A stretch of 64,000 bases of DNA from Cladosporium sp. IMV 00045 (lineage: Eukaryota > Ascomycota > Dothideomycetes > Cladosporiales > Cladosporiaceae): positions 1-64,000 of the forward strand of contig MSJI02000953.1 of NCBI GenBank assembly GCA_001931905.2, read 5' to 3'. Under the pieces are notes generated by a model. That model saw nothing but the letters and a program-made list of their open reading frames with translations. It had not been told where the DNA came from and ran no database searches. Each line of letters starts with the position of its first letter. Positions within the stretch are counted from its first letter, which is position 1. The position numbers and the translations under genes are program-made. Shown here piece after piece: positions 11,048-22,210 of this stretch.

Positions 11048-12130
11048 ATGCTTTCTCGTCTATCCCAACTCAATCAAAGCCTCAGATCACCGCAAATCCG
11101 TACTATGGCCACATCGAAACTCCCTACCTCCTGGCACAGCGGCCCCGAGGACTCCTTTCACGGAAAGATCACTCCGGATGGGCCTTTCACGCCAGACAAG
11201 GGTCGCTACCACTTGTACATTGGTCTCTTCTGCCCGTTCGCGCATCGAGCAAATCTGGTACTTCACATGAAGCAACTGAATAAGTACGCCAATATCGGCG
11301 TCAGTGTTGTCCGACCATATCCCAAAGGCACCGATGGCTGGCGATTCAATGTCAAAGGCGAGCCGCCGTATGAGGATGCTACGGAAGAGCCATTTTTCGG
11401 CGCTCGCTTCTTGCACGAGCTTTATTTCAAAGTCGATCCGGACTACAAGGGCAAATACACTGTTCCAATGCTTTGGGACAAAAAGCTGAATACCATTGTC
11501 AATAACGAATCTCACGAGCTTCTGCGGGATCTGCAGACATGCTTCAACGACCTCCTGCCTTCCGATCTTGCAAACATCACGCTCTACCCCGAGCATCACC
11601 GTCCAGCCATCGATCGCATCGAAAAGTGGATGCAGTCTGATCTCAACACTGGAGTCTACAAGGCCGGCTTCGCGCCAGACCAAGAGACATACGAGCAGAA
11701 CTTACCGGCGCCCTTTGCCGCCATGAACAAGCTTGAGAAGCTCGCCGCTTCCAACGGCGGTCCGTACATCCTCGGCAAGGAGATGACAGAGCTCGATGTC
11801 CGCGCATATGCCACTCTTGTCCGCTTTGACGCCGTCTATGTCCAGCATTTCAAATGCAACCTTGGCACGGTACGACACGATTACCCTGTCCTCAATAATT
11901 GGCTCAAGAACTTGTACCACAACCATCCGGAATTCAAGGTGACGACGCATTTTCGTCACATCAAAGAAAACTACACCAAGAGTCACCTGGACATCAACCC
12001 TAAAATGATCACGCCCATCGGTCCGTACCCGAGCGTAGAGGAAGGCTATGAGGAAGATTGGTCGAAGCTGAGGACCGGTGAAATGAGACTGCCAGAGGTG
12101 AGAGCGTGGGAGGAAAAGCTGGAGGTGTGA
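11048..12130 (+). CDS. Glutathionyl-hydroquinone reductase (omega-like GST)
   Basis: Intron-free, 360 codons. It belongs to the Ecm4/Gto xi/omega-class glutathione transferases, which use a catalytic Cys to reduce glutathionyl-(hydro)quinones. The thioredoxin-like half carries the diagnostic FCPFAHR, putting the catalytic Cys at residue 62, and VRPYPKGTDGWRF. The C-terminal helical half has LGKEMTELDVRAYATLVRFD. Length matches the family (about 320-370). Residues 1-20 (MLSRLSQLNQSLRSPQIRTM) look like a weak mitochondrial presequence. A second Met at residue 20 could give a cytosolic form, so dual targeting is possible. The role is likely detoxification of quinones or oxidised phenolics. Confidence 0.9.
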   Translation: MLSRLSQLNQSLRSPQIRTMATSKLPTSWHSGPEDSFHGKITPDGPFTPDKGRYHLYIGLFCPFAHRANLVLHMKQLNKYANIGVSVVRPYPKGTDGWRFNVKGEPPYEDATEEPFFGARFLHELYFKVDPDYKGKYTVPMLWDKKLNTIVNNESHELLRDLQTCFNDLLPSDLANITLYPEHHRPAIDRIEKWMQSDLNTGVYKAGFAPDQETYEQNLPAPFAAMNKLEKLAASNGGPYILGKEMTELDVRAYATLVRFDAVYVQHFKCNLGTVRHDYPVLNNWLKNLYHNHPEFKVTTHFRHIKENYTKSHLDINPKMITPIGPYPSVEEGYEEDWSKLRTGEMRLPEVRAWEEKLEV

Positions 12131-13794
12131 GGTATGCAAGGCTCATGTTTGGTCAATCTCTCTTAGTGCCGGGGATTTGGCCGAGTGGCCGGCCCGACAT
12201 GGCTTTCAGTAGAAGGCAAATGTACATTCATGCAGAAGACCACATGCCTCTCTTGAAAGGCTGTTCATGCAGTCTTGGGGTCGAACTGATCGTCCGCCTA
12301 GACCACGATCGACTTCTGTCGGTGCGACGTCAATTCACCCACGATACCCGACCTACCACACGTCACTGCTGCATTCTGCGGTCATCTTTTCTCATGAGCT
12401 ATACATGCTGTTTCTACTTGTTGCCAGCGGGAGTGAGTCACAAGCGCCGTAAGGCAAAGCTTGTTCAAGCGCGCGCTTACTCGACCCTTTGAGACGATCG
12501 ATGCTCTTATCTTCAGCCTTGCAAGAAAACAACCGCCCAAATGTCCATGTGATGACAAATGCAGCTGAGCTCGTCGAGCCCGTTCGATCGATCAATTGGC
12601 GATGGCCAGCTAGCAAAATACATGCAATATTTAGGGATCTTTGCATGCGAATCTAAAGAACATGAGTTGAAGTCGATTTAGACTTAAACGCTCTTGGACG
12701 CCTGAGGCCACAAAGTGATGTTAGTCTGTGCTAGAGAAAAGAGAAAAGGTTTTGGGCGAACCGCGCCGAGCCTCCCCCCACAACGGCGTGCATAAACTTG
12801 CATAGCTGACCGGTGAGAAGGCAACTCCATCCCCGTTCTATTGGCCTACTGCGGCTGTGACATAAGTCATGGTTTAGGATTCGAGGGAGTACATGGCGGG
12901 CACGCAAACGAGGATACCGGCATCCCACGATGTTTAGAAAAGCGGGAGACATGACCACCTACATTACAAGGCGGTAATGAATCATCAGATGATCCAGTAT
13001 GTGACGCAGGCAAACACCAATAGACGCGCTCAGTGTCACACCGCCGGGGCAACGGTAGTGCAGCCTGGAATGACTGGAAGACACAATAGGCAGGGCGACC
13101 AATGGTATAAGATGATGGCCCGGCTCGACGGCGTACCGACACGCCCGGTGGTCAGACTACATTCAGAGGAGAATTTATCAAGTTTCGGACACGTCCAAAG
13201 CTTGAAGAGGGCTCGAAAGCGGTCGTTCCACTGACACATGCATTACAGCAATCGCTGGCTCCAAGGAAGGATTGGCAACAGACTGCTTTGTCCATATTGC
13301 ATCCTCCACCGTTACGGTTCACATGGCCCGGTATGCCGAGCCAAGTCGGCACACAAGTCAGCACTGGAAGATGACGATTGCCTAGCGCGTCCTAAGTTCA
13401 AACTTGCATGGGGGCACCCGACGGTAAAATCAGAGCCGAGGATGCTGACACACGTGTTCAAATCGAAACGTATATTATTGTCGCGAGGGCTTGTGACAGC
13501 GTTGCCTGAATCATCATTGGAGCAAAGCCGAGGCCACGAAGTGCTTTCGGTTATGAGCAAGTGGTTTGCTTGATAGCTTCGTATCTCGCTAGCTGAAAGC
13601 TGTGAAATGAGAGCCGTGGCGTATACATGGTAGATGTAAGAGGACGGCAACACGATACCTTTGACCCATCTTGAGGTACCTAGACAGGATCTGCCGCATG
13701 GTGAACATCTTGCCGATCGAGTCGAGAGATTCCCCATAACATGCCTCTGAAACAGAAGAGACTCGTGGCTCCAACGAATGAATCCTCCGGGTAG
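12131..13794. other. Long intergenic stretch, no gene seen
   Basis: 1.66 kb between convergent genes. Many short ORFs overlap on both strands, none with motif or family support. I see no tRNA-like B box. Confidence 0.45.
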
Positions 13795-14973
13795 TCATAC
13801 CAACTGTCCAACGGGTACGCTGTCTCTCCATCGCGAAATCAAGCCAGTAGCGTCGGCATCGACTTCGGGGTCGCTGTCATCGCCCGGGACATCGCCGCGA
13901 ATGACTTCGGCGTTTTCGTAAGCTTCCGCCGGGATTCCAGACAGGGCGCCTTGGAGGCTCTGTTCGTATCCTGGCTGTGAACCAATGCCCAGATCTTGCA
14001 AAGTGATGGTCTGTAAGTTGGGAAAGTCTTCTTCGCTGAGATTAGATCCATGTTTACTGGCCAGAATACAATCCTCTCGTATGCGGTTTGCTTCGTCAAT
14101 CACTTTGCTCAACTCCTGAGTAATTTGCTCCTTTTGTCGCCTGGAGGTGGCTTCAAAATCGCTGTCGGAGACGCTGAGCTCGTCTTCTTGGTTTCGGCGA
14201 AGCTCTCTACGTGCAACTTCATTCCAGTAATCGTAGTTCTGGTCTGCCAATTCTTCACCCAGGAGCCTAAGCTCAGCCACTTTCTGATGGTAATGTTGTA
14301 TCAGAGAGTCGAGGTTGCTGTGCAACGGTGCAGACAGTTCGAATGTCCCTTGTTGCCGAATTTGCTGCCTCATCGAATGGGCAGTCCCGTCACTCAGAGG
14401 CTGCATGTCGGGAATGAAGAACCAACGCCGTGTAGAAGCGGCGAGACTTTGTTCGCATTCTTCACGTGATCTTTGGGCTTCTTGCAACTGCTTTCTGGCC
14501 CGCCTGACATCCGCCGCGGTCGATTCGAAGAGCGAGCGTTCACCGATGAGAAGTTGTCGCAGCTTGCCAATGCTTTCGTCCGCTGCGATAGGTTCGGTGC
14601 GAGATCGGAATGGATCTGTGGCAGTCTCATATCCGCTCCGAATTTGCCGATATTTCTTTGATGCCTCATGATACTGTTGTCTTTTTGACTCAAAAGTCGT
14701 ACGCAGCGACGCTTCGATATTTGCAGACCGATCAAGATTCTGCATGTGTTCTGACAGCTGAGCTAGATACCGCCGTTGTATAGCTGGTGCAGTTGTCTTG
14801 GGCCAGCTTATGTCGTCGAGAGATCGATGCCGACGTATGATATGGGCAGTATCAAGGATCATGGTATCATCGAATGGTACGCACGCTGTCTGACCTGAAA
14901 TATCGTCCTCAGCCAGCATGAGATGGCCATCTTGTGGTACTTGCCCATGCTGACTCGAAGAGGGTCTTTCCAT
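13795..14973 (-). CDS. Coiled-coil protein (module copy 1)
   Basis: Open frame of about 392 codons from the first ATG at 14973; the frame stays open upstream to 15240 but only with a GTG, so an upstream exon is possible. It is predicted largely helical and coiled-coil, with heptad-like stretches such as KLRQLLIGERSLF and ARKQLQEAQRSREEC. A central block has LGEELADQNYDYW then a Ser/Asp-rich DELSVSDSDFE. The C-terminal tail is acidic (GDDSDPEVDADATG). No membrane segment or known domain is seen. It is divergent from the DUF6590 gene at 15443, 469 bp away. The same arrangement recurs at 18118-21424, where the coiled-coil protein shows the same order of helical blocks. I infer paralogy. Function unknown. 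Confidence 0.7.
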   Translation of the reverse strand: MERPSSSQHGQVPQDGHLMLAEDDISGQTACVPFDDTMILDTAHIIRRHRSLDDISWPKTTAPAIQRRYLAQLSEHMQNLDRSANIEASLRTTFESKRQQYHEASKKYRQIRSGYETATDPFRSRTEPIAADESIGKLRQLLIGERSLFESTAADVRRARKQLQEAQRSREECEQSLAASTRRWFFIPDMQPLSDGTAHSMRQQIRQQGTFELSAPLHSNLDSLIQHYHQKVAELRLLGEELADQNYDYWNEVARRELRRNQEDELSVSDSDFEATSRRQKEQITQELSKVIDEANRIREDCILASKHGSNLSEEDFPNLQTITLQDLGIGSQPGYEQSLQGALSGIPAEAYENAEVIRGDVPGDDSDPEVDADATGLISRWRDSVPVGQLV

Positions 14974-15442
14974 CACCTCGTAGAAGGTACATGTATAGCG
15001 TAGCAATCGCGCAGTTGCGGAAGTGGCTTCACTATTACGGGCGTTCGTCTTGAGTAAGAGGCTTGTACGAATCCAAGCGGGAAAGGCAAGGGGGATACTC
15101 CACGGGCGGCTGTTGTTTGTTGTGCCGTTCGCGTTTCTCCGATGCCGTCCAGCGATTATGCGGATGCTCTCTAATTCCGGCTTTGCTCCAGAATAGATAG
15201 CCACTACCAAGGCAGCACACACATCCTTCGGCGCTACCACAGAGCGCCACCATGCAATTGTACTGTGCTTGCGTTATGCAGCGTGATCATGATCATACAC
15301 CCCCCACGCACGGCTGCCCGACAACGTGCGAGATACATACATGTTGTATCTCTAGCCCACTTCGGAAGTGTAGGTATAATAATAAGTTGCCGCTTACCAG
15401 GCCGATCCTTGTCCTCAACTCCAATCACGACATCCCAAGACA
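14974..15442. promoter_or_regulatory. Shared divergent promoter, module copy 1
   Basis: 469 bp between the ATG of the coiled-coil gene (minus) and the ATG of the DUF6590 gene (plus). The spacing is almost the same as in copy 2 (483 bp), which suggests a bidirectional promoter kept in the duplication. No specific binding motif is claimed. Confidence 0.4.
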
Positions 15443-17000
15443 ATGTCGCAGCGTGGCCCGGGAGACGATCGATGGGATTGGAAGCGCGACGCAAAAGGCA
15501 ATGAATATCGTATCGACGCAAAAACGAACAGAAGAGTATACCGTCAAAAGCCGGTGGATGTCCCAAGGAGGACTCCGACTGTCGCTCCTGGACCTCCTGG
15601 CTCAAACCCGAGTGCTGGCACCATACAACCATCCACTTCTCCGTCTAGCTCTCCAGCGTACACACTCGAAGCTTCACCCCGTCATCCGGGTGCAGATGGT
15701 TTGAGCTATGCGTTCAATCAGATGAATCTTGTTGGGCTCAGCAATAGTCGTGGCAACTCATCATTCAGCGGCAGTCCCCCCAGCAGACAGCCTATGTCCG
15801 AACAAATGCCTCTGAGTAGCGCCTCTTCACCTCCCCGAGCGAATCAAGTCACAACCAATGCAGGTGCTGCTCATGCCGGGGCTTTTAATGCGGCGCTCAT
15901 GAAAAATATCGCAACGCCGTTGCAGCAGAAGACACTCCACGAAGGTAAACACCCTTAGTTACTGCGTCATCAAGTCGATGCTGAGCTAACCTCAATAGAT
16001 TACCAGCTGCGAAAGTACCCGTCAAAATATTTTCAGCTCGGAAAGGTAAGAGTCCCTTTGACTATGTGTTGAAATTTTCGTTCCTCATGAATCAAAGGTT
16101 TTCTTGACGGTACATACGGAGGCGCACGGAGAATCCAGAAAGCCGCAGCAGAAACCGGCGACAGCCGAAACGAAGAATCAGGATGTGTTTGTCGTGGCTT
16201 ACAGCACGCTCGCTTTCAGTAAAGTCCGACGATTCGTCGTCGTCCGCGAGGGCACAAACTCTTGCTCAGCTTTGTGAGGCCCCTCCCGCATTAGTTCGTT
16301 GACGCTGGCTAATTTCAACAGGGCAATATCAACGCACAGCGGAAATGGCGCTGCTCGTAACGACGTCTCTGACCATGGCGTAGTCTACACAGGATTGCAG
16401 CCTCCGACAACTTACAAATACGAGGAAGGCATTCTTCCGGTCGCCATAAGGATTGACCCTGTGGAACCCGCCAACCAACTCCACCCAAAGTCGAGATTGA
16501 ACTATTGGAAGGTGTACACCATCGAACACAATGTCAGAGTCAAGCCGTACGGCATCGTCAACAATAAGTCGATGCATGTTCTTATGCATCAATTCACACT
16601 TGTGTTCTTCCGGAACCGCCCTTCTTCCTCTGTGGCTAACGCCATAAGGCAGCCTTCCCGCCAAAATCTCGAGGCACTCGGCTTCAATGACCAGCAGATG
16701 AACGCCATAATCGGCATGATCATGGACAGAGGAGCCAGGCACGATGTTGCAATTTCGTCAGTCGCTTTCCAAAGTACAATGCCGAGCTTTGACGGAAACG
16801 CCAGACAGCAGGAACTTGCGCAGTATGCTGCCAGACTTGTGATGGCTGGAATGACTATCCAGCAAGCCGTTGAGCACGTCACCCTCGTCGAAGAGAAAGA
16901 AGATTCAGCCGGCATCAACGACGACAAAGCTTTGCATGAACTTGACGAAGTGGAAGATGACGACGATGACAACGCTGGCGACGACGACGACGACGACTGA
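15443..17000 (+). CDS. DUF6590-domain protein (module copy 1)
   Basis: Four exons: 15443-15944, 15999-16045, 16098-16273 and 16322-17000, all with GT-AG introns of 48-54 bp and phases that sum to 467 residues. The N-terminal third is disordered and Pro/Ser-rich after WDWKRDAKGNEYRIDAKTN. The DUF6590 domain follows: FQLGKVFLTVHTE, FSKVRRFVVVREG, SDHGVVYTG and SRLNYWKVYTIEHNVRVKP. This domain is widespread in filamentous ascomycetes and has no assigned function. A C-terminal helical region (about 360-440) precedes a highly acidic Asp tail. The protein is paralogous to the gene at 20189 and divergent from a coiled-coil gene. Probably cytosolic or nuclear, as there is no signal or membrane segment. 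Confidence 0.85.
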
Positions 17001-18117
17001 GATGATGGGGCAAAAGACTGTTCGCAAGAAGCGATGGTAGAGAGCAGGGACCAGGTGTAGGTGGTGAATGGGAACGTTCGTTCTGGATCATAGTGTCTTT
17101 TACGACTGGTGTGGGGGATTGCTTCCTGGCATGTTGGTTTGGGAACCAGACTGCACCCGACGATGTCCATCTGCTTGCACTTTAAATCACGACTTATACG
17201 CATTGGCCGATCCGCATCGTGCTTCATAAGCTCAGCGTTTCGGCCAATATATCTTGTACCAGCGACTTGAGACTTCTCAAGCGGTACGACTCAAGCCAGG
17301 GATGGACCACGAATGAAACGGCCTTACGTATTTTGGACTGTTTCTTTCACGTTAATACATCAGCCAATGATTTTTCGAACCTCCAGTATGCCGTGACCTG
17401 GCATAGTGTTCATTGTGCTTACTTGCTCCAGTGCTCGAGCTTGATGTGGAATCTCTCGTCTTGATCTTTTGGCTAATAACCAGACAGACACTGCTTCATA
17501 CCGGACTTCGCTGCTCGGTAATGACTAGTCATACATGATAAAGATAGTACACTGGGCCAGCCCACACTGCTGCGCACACACAAAATTACAACTAACCTAT
17601 CCCAAAGCCACACCGCATAATTAGGTGCACACGATTCTTCAATGTGAGGCCGAGGGAGCGATGCTGAGCGGGTTCTTCGTGTCAGTATCATGATCTCATA
17701 CAGAGCTTGGAAAGCGCGCGGCATCGCTCTGCCTGCACCATCAACCCATCGCCGCCTGCCCCCGCCCCATTGACAAGTCTGTCCATCGCCTCTCGCTGGG
17801 ATAAACAATCTTCGGTGATATTTATACCAAGATGAGGCCCAGCGGCACCAAAAAGATGATTCGGCCGTTGCAGAAGGCCCAGGGTTTAAAACATACCCCA
17901 GTTCTCCACATCTTATCGACGACAAGCCATGAGTGCTGGCTTTGAGGTGGAATTGACTGTCAGTCTGATGAATAGGAAGCTCCCAGAAACGTTCGGCAGG
18001 TGCCCAGAAGGTGAAAGCCTATCCCAAGCAGACGAAGGGGTGCATCGTTTGCTGGGGAGTTGAACTCATTCCCTAGAAGTTCCATGGATGAAGCCTATCG
18101 GGATACACGTAGGGATC
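17001..18117. other. Intergenic between module copies
   Basis: 1.1 kb between the convergent ends of copy 1 and copy 2. No gene, repeat or transposon remnant was recognised. Confidence 0.4.
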
Positions 18118-19705
18118 TCAAAAATTCAAGAGCGTCTCATCATGTTGATCATGTTCAAGAGAAGGATACCCCAATGGTGCATATGATGCCGTACCGGCAT
18201 CACTTGCACCAGGTTTCTGGTAGACGTTACCACTAGATGCATGTCGTTGGTGAGTAAGAACAGTCTTGCGATTGCCTTGAAGCTCTCCGTGACTGTGAGA
18301 CTTTTTCAAGGACGTTGAGCGGCTGTGCTGGTATTCAAGTGCCGGAACTTGCAAAGCTCCGGATGACTTGGGCAGTGGCGAAAAGACAGCATCTTCCAAT
18401 CTATCAGGGTTCATAGGATCGATATTCTCCATCCAGTCAGCCACCCTATTCGTCGTCGCCAAATCACTGGAGGACAAGGATGATGCGGGCAATGCTTGCA
18501 CCTGGGCGACTTGCTCGGACGATGCCACGGAAAGGTTTTCGAGCGCGTCAGAGAGGGATCGTACGACTGGAACAAGGGTAGTATTACTGCTCAAGCCGTA
18601 GTTCGTGATGACTTCCGTTGTTGCTTCGGCTTCGGCTTCAGTGTTTATGTCTGTTTTGGCCCACTCTGGGATCTGAATATTGGCATCATCACAAGCTCTC
18701 CGAGCATTGTCAAGAGCGACGTATGCTTCCTCGTAGTCGTTGCGGGCAGGAGCGATGGAATTTTCCCACCTGCGAAGGAAGGCTTCTTCACTCTCATCTG
18801 ACATAATCTCCCGATCCGCCCACAAGTCCCGTTGTTCTTGCTGGTCGTTCTGCTCAGTCAATAGATCATCAAGCCTCTCACTCATATTCCTCAGGCGGCT
18901 GAATGCGGCAAAATAGGTAGCAAGCTCTTCCACTGGCGGCGAAGCTGTTACTGCAGACGATGAAGGCTGGAAATACGACGTCGACTTCAATGAAAGGTCA
19001 TCTGCACTATCATTTGGAAACTCGTGGCCAAGAACACGAAGCTTGCGGATGACTGCTTGGCAAACATTATCAAATGCACCCTCGCTCGCCTCCAGCTTCC
19101 GTTCGTGATCTCGGAGATCTGTCGAAAGCGCTTGGAGTTCCTGGCAGGATCTTGTAAAAGCCTGGATGTCCAGAGTCATCTCCTCTCGAAGCCTCTTGAG
19201 CCTGGCTTTGGGCCTCTTGATCGTCTTGCCCGATTTAGAATTGGCGTTGACGCTTCGGATGTCCTCAAGACAGTCCTGCAGGCGCTGGCTTTCAGCTTCC
19301 AAATTGTTCAGACGATAGTTTATTTCCATTCTTTTGAAAGAGTTATCCTGTCTGATTCCCGCGAAATGGCGTTGACGGCGGTCAAATACGCCCGCTAACT
19401 CTTTCACAGACCGTGGCCGCGAGTTTCCGCGACGGTCTATTATGACATCGTGTGTGGGCTGGCTTTGTGTGTGAGCGTTGCATCCACGAACGGATAGTGT
19501 TGCATTTACTCACTGGTATATCAAGCGGTTGTGGAGGTTTGCTCGACAAATCGACATCTTCTTGTCCCAAAACCTCAGTGGGTTGCAACTCCGGTGAAAG
19601 ACTTGCTTGCACGGCACGTGAGGAGATATCGGTGATGTCGCGACCAGGCTCAGTCTCCGAGGCTGAGGTAGAGGCAAGATTGTCGGCTAAAGTCTCACGC
19701 TGCAT
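18118..19705 (-). CDS. Coiled-coil protein (module copy 2)
   Basis: Two exons. Exon 1 starts at the ATG at 19705 and ends near 19514 (a GTGAGT donor after DIP) or four bases later. Exon 2 runs from about 19400-19430 to the stop at 18118; the acceptor is not certain. The product has about 490 residues: a Ser/Glu-rich N-terminus, long coiled-coil segments (for example LKRLREEMTLDIQAF and DLRDHERKLEASEGAFDNV), a middle block with LDDLLTEQNDQQEQRDLW and SDESEEAF, and a disordered Ser-rich tail. The block order (helical pair, then EQN/DQN-W, then acidic Ser, then a helix with DDA or EDC) parallels the coiled-coil gene at 13795-14973. It is divergent from the second DUF6590 gene. Unknown function; probably a partner of the DUF6590 protein. 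Confidence 0.65.
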
Positions 19706-20188
19706 TTTGATAAGTCACTTGTTACATGCTAACGCAATCGAGAAGGGAGACATAGGCGGGAATATGGCCCTATACTATCACTAGAGAGAGTGTATGACGA
19801 ACTCTCACATGCTACACAACCAAAACAAACGAACGCCTTGATGCGACGTGGTGTGTCCGGTTGTGCTGAGCTTTGACCCCTGTTCCGTTAAATTGGGTGG
19901 CGTGGCATGCGTAAGCGACTTCGTTGTCACTCGTGCCACGACTTTTGCCGTCTTACAGCATTATGCATGCATGGACATGCATATTTGCTCGTTTTGTTCA
20001 TCCGAGCGTTGGATCTACATGTATTCTAGTCGCGCGTGGAGCTCGCGATAATCACATGAGGTCCATGTTGGAGACTTGACGGTAGCTTCAGCTGTGGCGA
20101 CGCAGAGCCGCATCGAACATAAAACGACCATGTATGGCTATCATTGTCCGACCAGGATGCAACCACAACACGGTACACCGTGATCAAC
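19706..20188. promoter_or_regulatory. Shared divergent promoter, module copy 2
   Basis: 483 bp between the ATGs of the second coiled-coil gene and the second DUF6590 gene. It contains GCATGC-rich stretches near 19968-19982. Function as a bidirectional promoter is inferred from the layout only. Confidence 0.4.
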
Positions 20189-21424
20189 ATGCCGACTCCA
20201 CCCTGGACATACAGCCAACAACTGGGAGGCGATTTCGTCTGGAATCCAAGAACAGACGAGATTGTCCTCAAGGATGGTCGCCGCTACCCCCGTCCTCGCA
20301 CTCTGCCCACAGCCTCGCTAAGTTCTGCACGCTACGAAGAGCCTTTGCCATTCCAATACACCGGCTCGCCGCCGGGCAAAGGCTCGCACTTTGATCTTGT
20401 TCCCGGCGCTGGCAATGCAGCAGGTCAATACAACACAGGCAACGTGCCTGCTGTCCGTATGCAAGCCGTTGCCGCGCAAAACCCTCCCAATCAGGTCGCC
20501 CGAGGCCCGCCCGGCATGCAAGCGGGCCCTTCTAAACCCATGCAAGCCCTGGCTTCGGGTGTAGGCAATTTGGGAATTGGAATCTCACGTCCATTAAAGC
20601 CGCCAACGGAAAATCGCATGGTGTTCTCGGCGCAACTGCCGGATTCAATTGCGCCGGAGGAGAGCAAGCATCGGCTCAATATCAGTGACGAGGGCGTCAA
20701 GTCGTCCCTGTTCCCAGAATTCAAGCTTCGGGGCCGGGATTTCTACCGAGTGGGTAGGGTTTTCTTGGTACTTTGGTCTGAGCCTGCTGGAGCTGGTGGT
20801 GTCGGTGGTGGGTGTTCTTCAACCGGCGGGCCCTCCGGAGGCGGGTCGGTATTTTCGAAAGCAGACACTCGCGGATGGGAAGCGGGCATAGCCATCAACC
20901 ATCTCGGTGAGCGGGTCTTCTCGAAAGTGCGCAGATTTGTCGTAATAAGAGAAGGCGAAGGTTTCTGCACTGCGATTCCCATTTCCACATATGGCGGACG
21001 AGGCGTGGCAAAGCCAGGAGTGAAGAAGTCTGATCATTGCATCATATACACCGGAAAAACGGCTCCAAATCCTCGCCCGAACGAACTGCCGGCACGAGGT
21101 GAGCATGGTATGCGCCCAATTCCAATTCGAGTCGATCCGGATAACCAGGCCAATTTGCTGGACGTCATGTCTCGACTCAACCTGGCTACAGTCATGACTG
21201 TTCAACACAACATCAAGACCAAGGCATTCGGAAAGGTCAATGAGCGATCAGTGAGAGACCTCATCCAGCAATTCCAGAGTGTCTTCGGTGGACAGCCCGT
21301 GGCCGGACCATCGACTCAGCCGCTGCAGGCGTCCCCAGTGGAAGATGAAGATGGCGAGGAAGAGGAAGAGGAAGAGGAAGACGATGATGAATCGGGAGAC
21401 GAAGAAGACGGCGACGAAGAGTAA
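20189..21424 (+). CDS. DUF6590-domain protein (module copy 2)
   Basis: Single exon, 411 residues from the ATG of MPTPPWTYSQQLGG; the frame is open further upstream but without ATG. The N-terminus has WNPRTDEIVLKDGRRYPRP and a long Gly/Pro-rich linker. The DUF6590 domain spans about 180-375: FYRVGRVFLVLWSEP, VFSKVRRFVVIREGEGFC, IPISTYGGRGVAKPG, SDHCIIYTG and SRLNLATVMTVQHNIKTK. It keeps the full central motif that is degenerate in copy 1. The C-terminus is an unbroken acidic Glu/Asp tail of about 30 residues, a feature shared with copy 1. Function unknown. Unlike copy 1 it has no introns, so the copies are not a very recent duplication. Confidence 0.85.
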   Translation: MPTPPWTYSQQLGGDFVWNPRTDEIVLKDGRRYPRPRTLPTASLSSARYEEPLPFQYTGSPPGKGSHFDLVPGAGNAAGQYNTGNVPAVRMQAVAAQNPPNQVARGPPGMQAGPSKPMQALASGVGNLGIGISRPLKPPTENRMVFSAQLPDSIAPEESKHRLNISDEGVKSSLFPEFKLRGRDFYRVGRVFLVLWSEPAGAGGVGGGCSSTGGPSGGGSVFSKADTRGWEAGIAINHLGERVFSKVRRFVVIREGEGFCTAIPISTYGGRGVAKPGVKKSDHCIIYTGKTAPNPRPNELPARGEHGMRPIPIRVDPDNQANLLDVMSRLNLATVMTVQHNIKTKAFGKVNERSVRDLIQQFQSVFGGQPVAGPSTQPLQASPVEDEDGEEEEEEEEDDDESGDEEDGDEE

Positions 21425-22210
21425 TTTTGTTGGCCGAGGGCAATGTGCGTCCCCAGCGGGGAGGGATGCAAATGGCAGTGTGAAAGACTAACTTTCGGGC
21501 CATCAAGCTCGCATTGAGCATGTCCTCTTGTCCTGAGGCATTTGTGGACTGAATACGTCTTGGATCGGTGGCTACGGCGCGGCTGTAGCTTGCAGGTCTT
21601 TTCTATGTTGTTTTGTTTGCTGCTTACTGACGGCCTTTGCTTTTGTAGTCGGTTTTGTTTTCTGTCATTTGACTCGAGAATGGCCTTTGATAGTTATGTT
21701 AACGAATTTACGACTTGACTCAAATGACTCTTTCCATTTTCTAGCGAGATTGTCGTGATTCAAACTCTTTTGTTAGCAAGAAAATCGCCCAGAATGGATG
21801 CGGAATCTCAGAGTACTCATCCTTTGATGTGCACCCAACCTGCCACATTCTTATCGCCGAACATTGACGAAGCGGGGAGGGGACGGCGGGATCCCGCAGC
21901 GGATGAGATGCACAGAATCGATGCGGCAGTATTCCGCAAGGAAGCTTGGACAACTTCCACATAGATTTGCTGCAGCAGTGCTGCAAGTTACAGCCCACAA
22001 GTCTACATATATCCAAGTTAGAATAGAGACAAGTAGGAGCTGTGGTGAAGATAGAGTGTTGAGTGGGTGGATCCCTCGTCTCCCGCCCGCAACTTTGTCT
22101 ATTCACGCTACACCGCCCTTGGCAGAATTCCTCCAAGGCTCGAAAGTTCAGAAGCCCTGCTATGCCGAACAAGAATTTACCAACATCCCAAACTCCCTGA
22201 CATCGACAAA
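21425..22210. other. Intergenic, no gene seen
   Basis: About 790 bp between two co-directional genes. No supported ORF; it should hold the 3' end of the DUF6590 gene and the DBP9 promoter. Confidence 0.4.

Noticed and set aside
13312..13737. 141-codon minus-strand ORF
   Set aside because: Opposed by an overlapping plus-strand ORF of similar quality; no motif, no start context, no splice partner.
17473..17925. 150-codon minus-strand ORF
   Set aside because: Trp/Arg/Cys-rich translation typical of chance ORFs; no conserved pattern.
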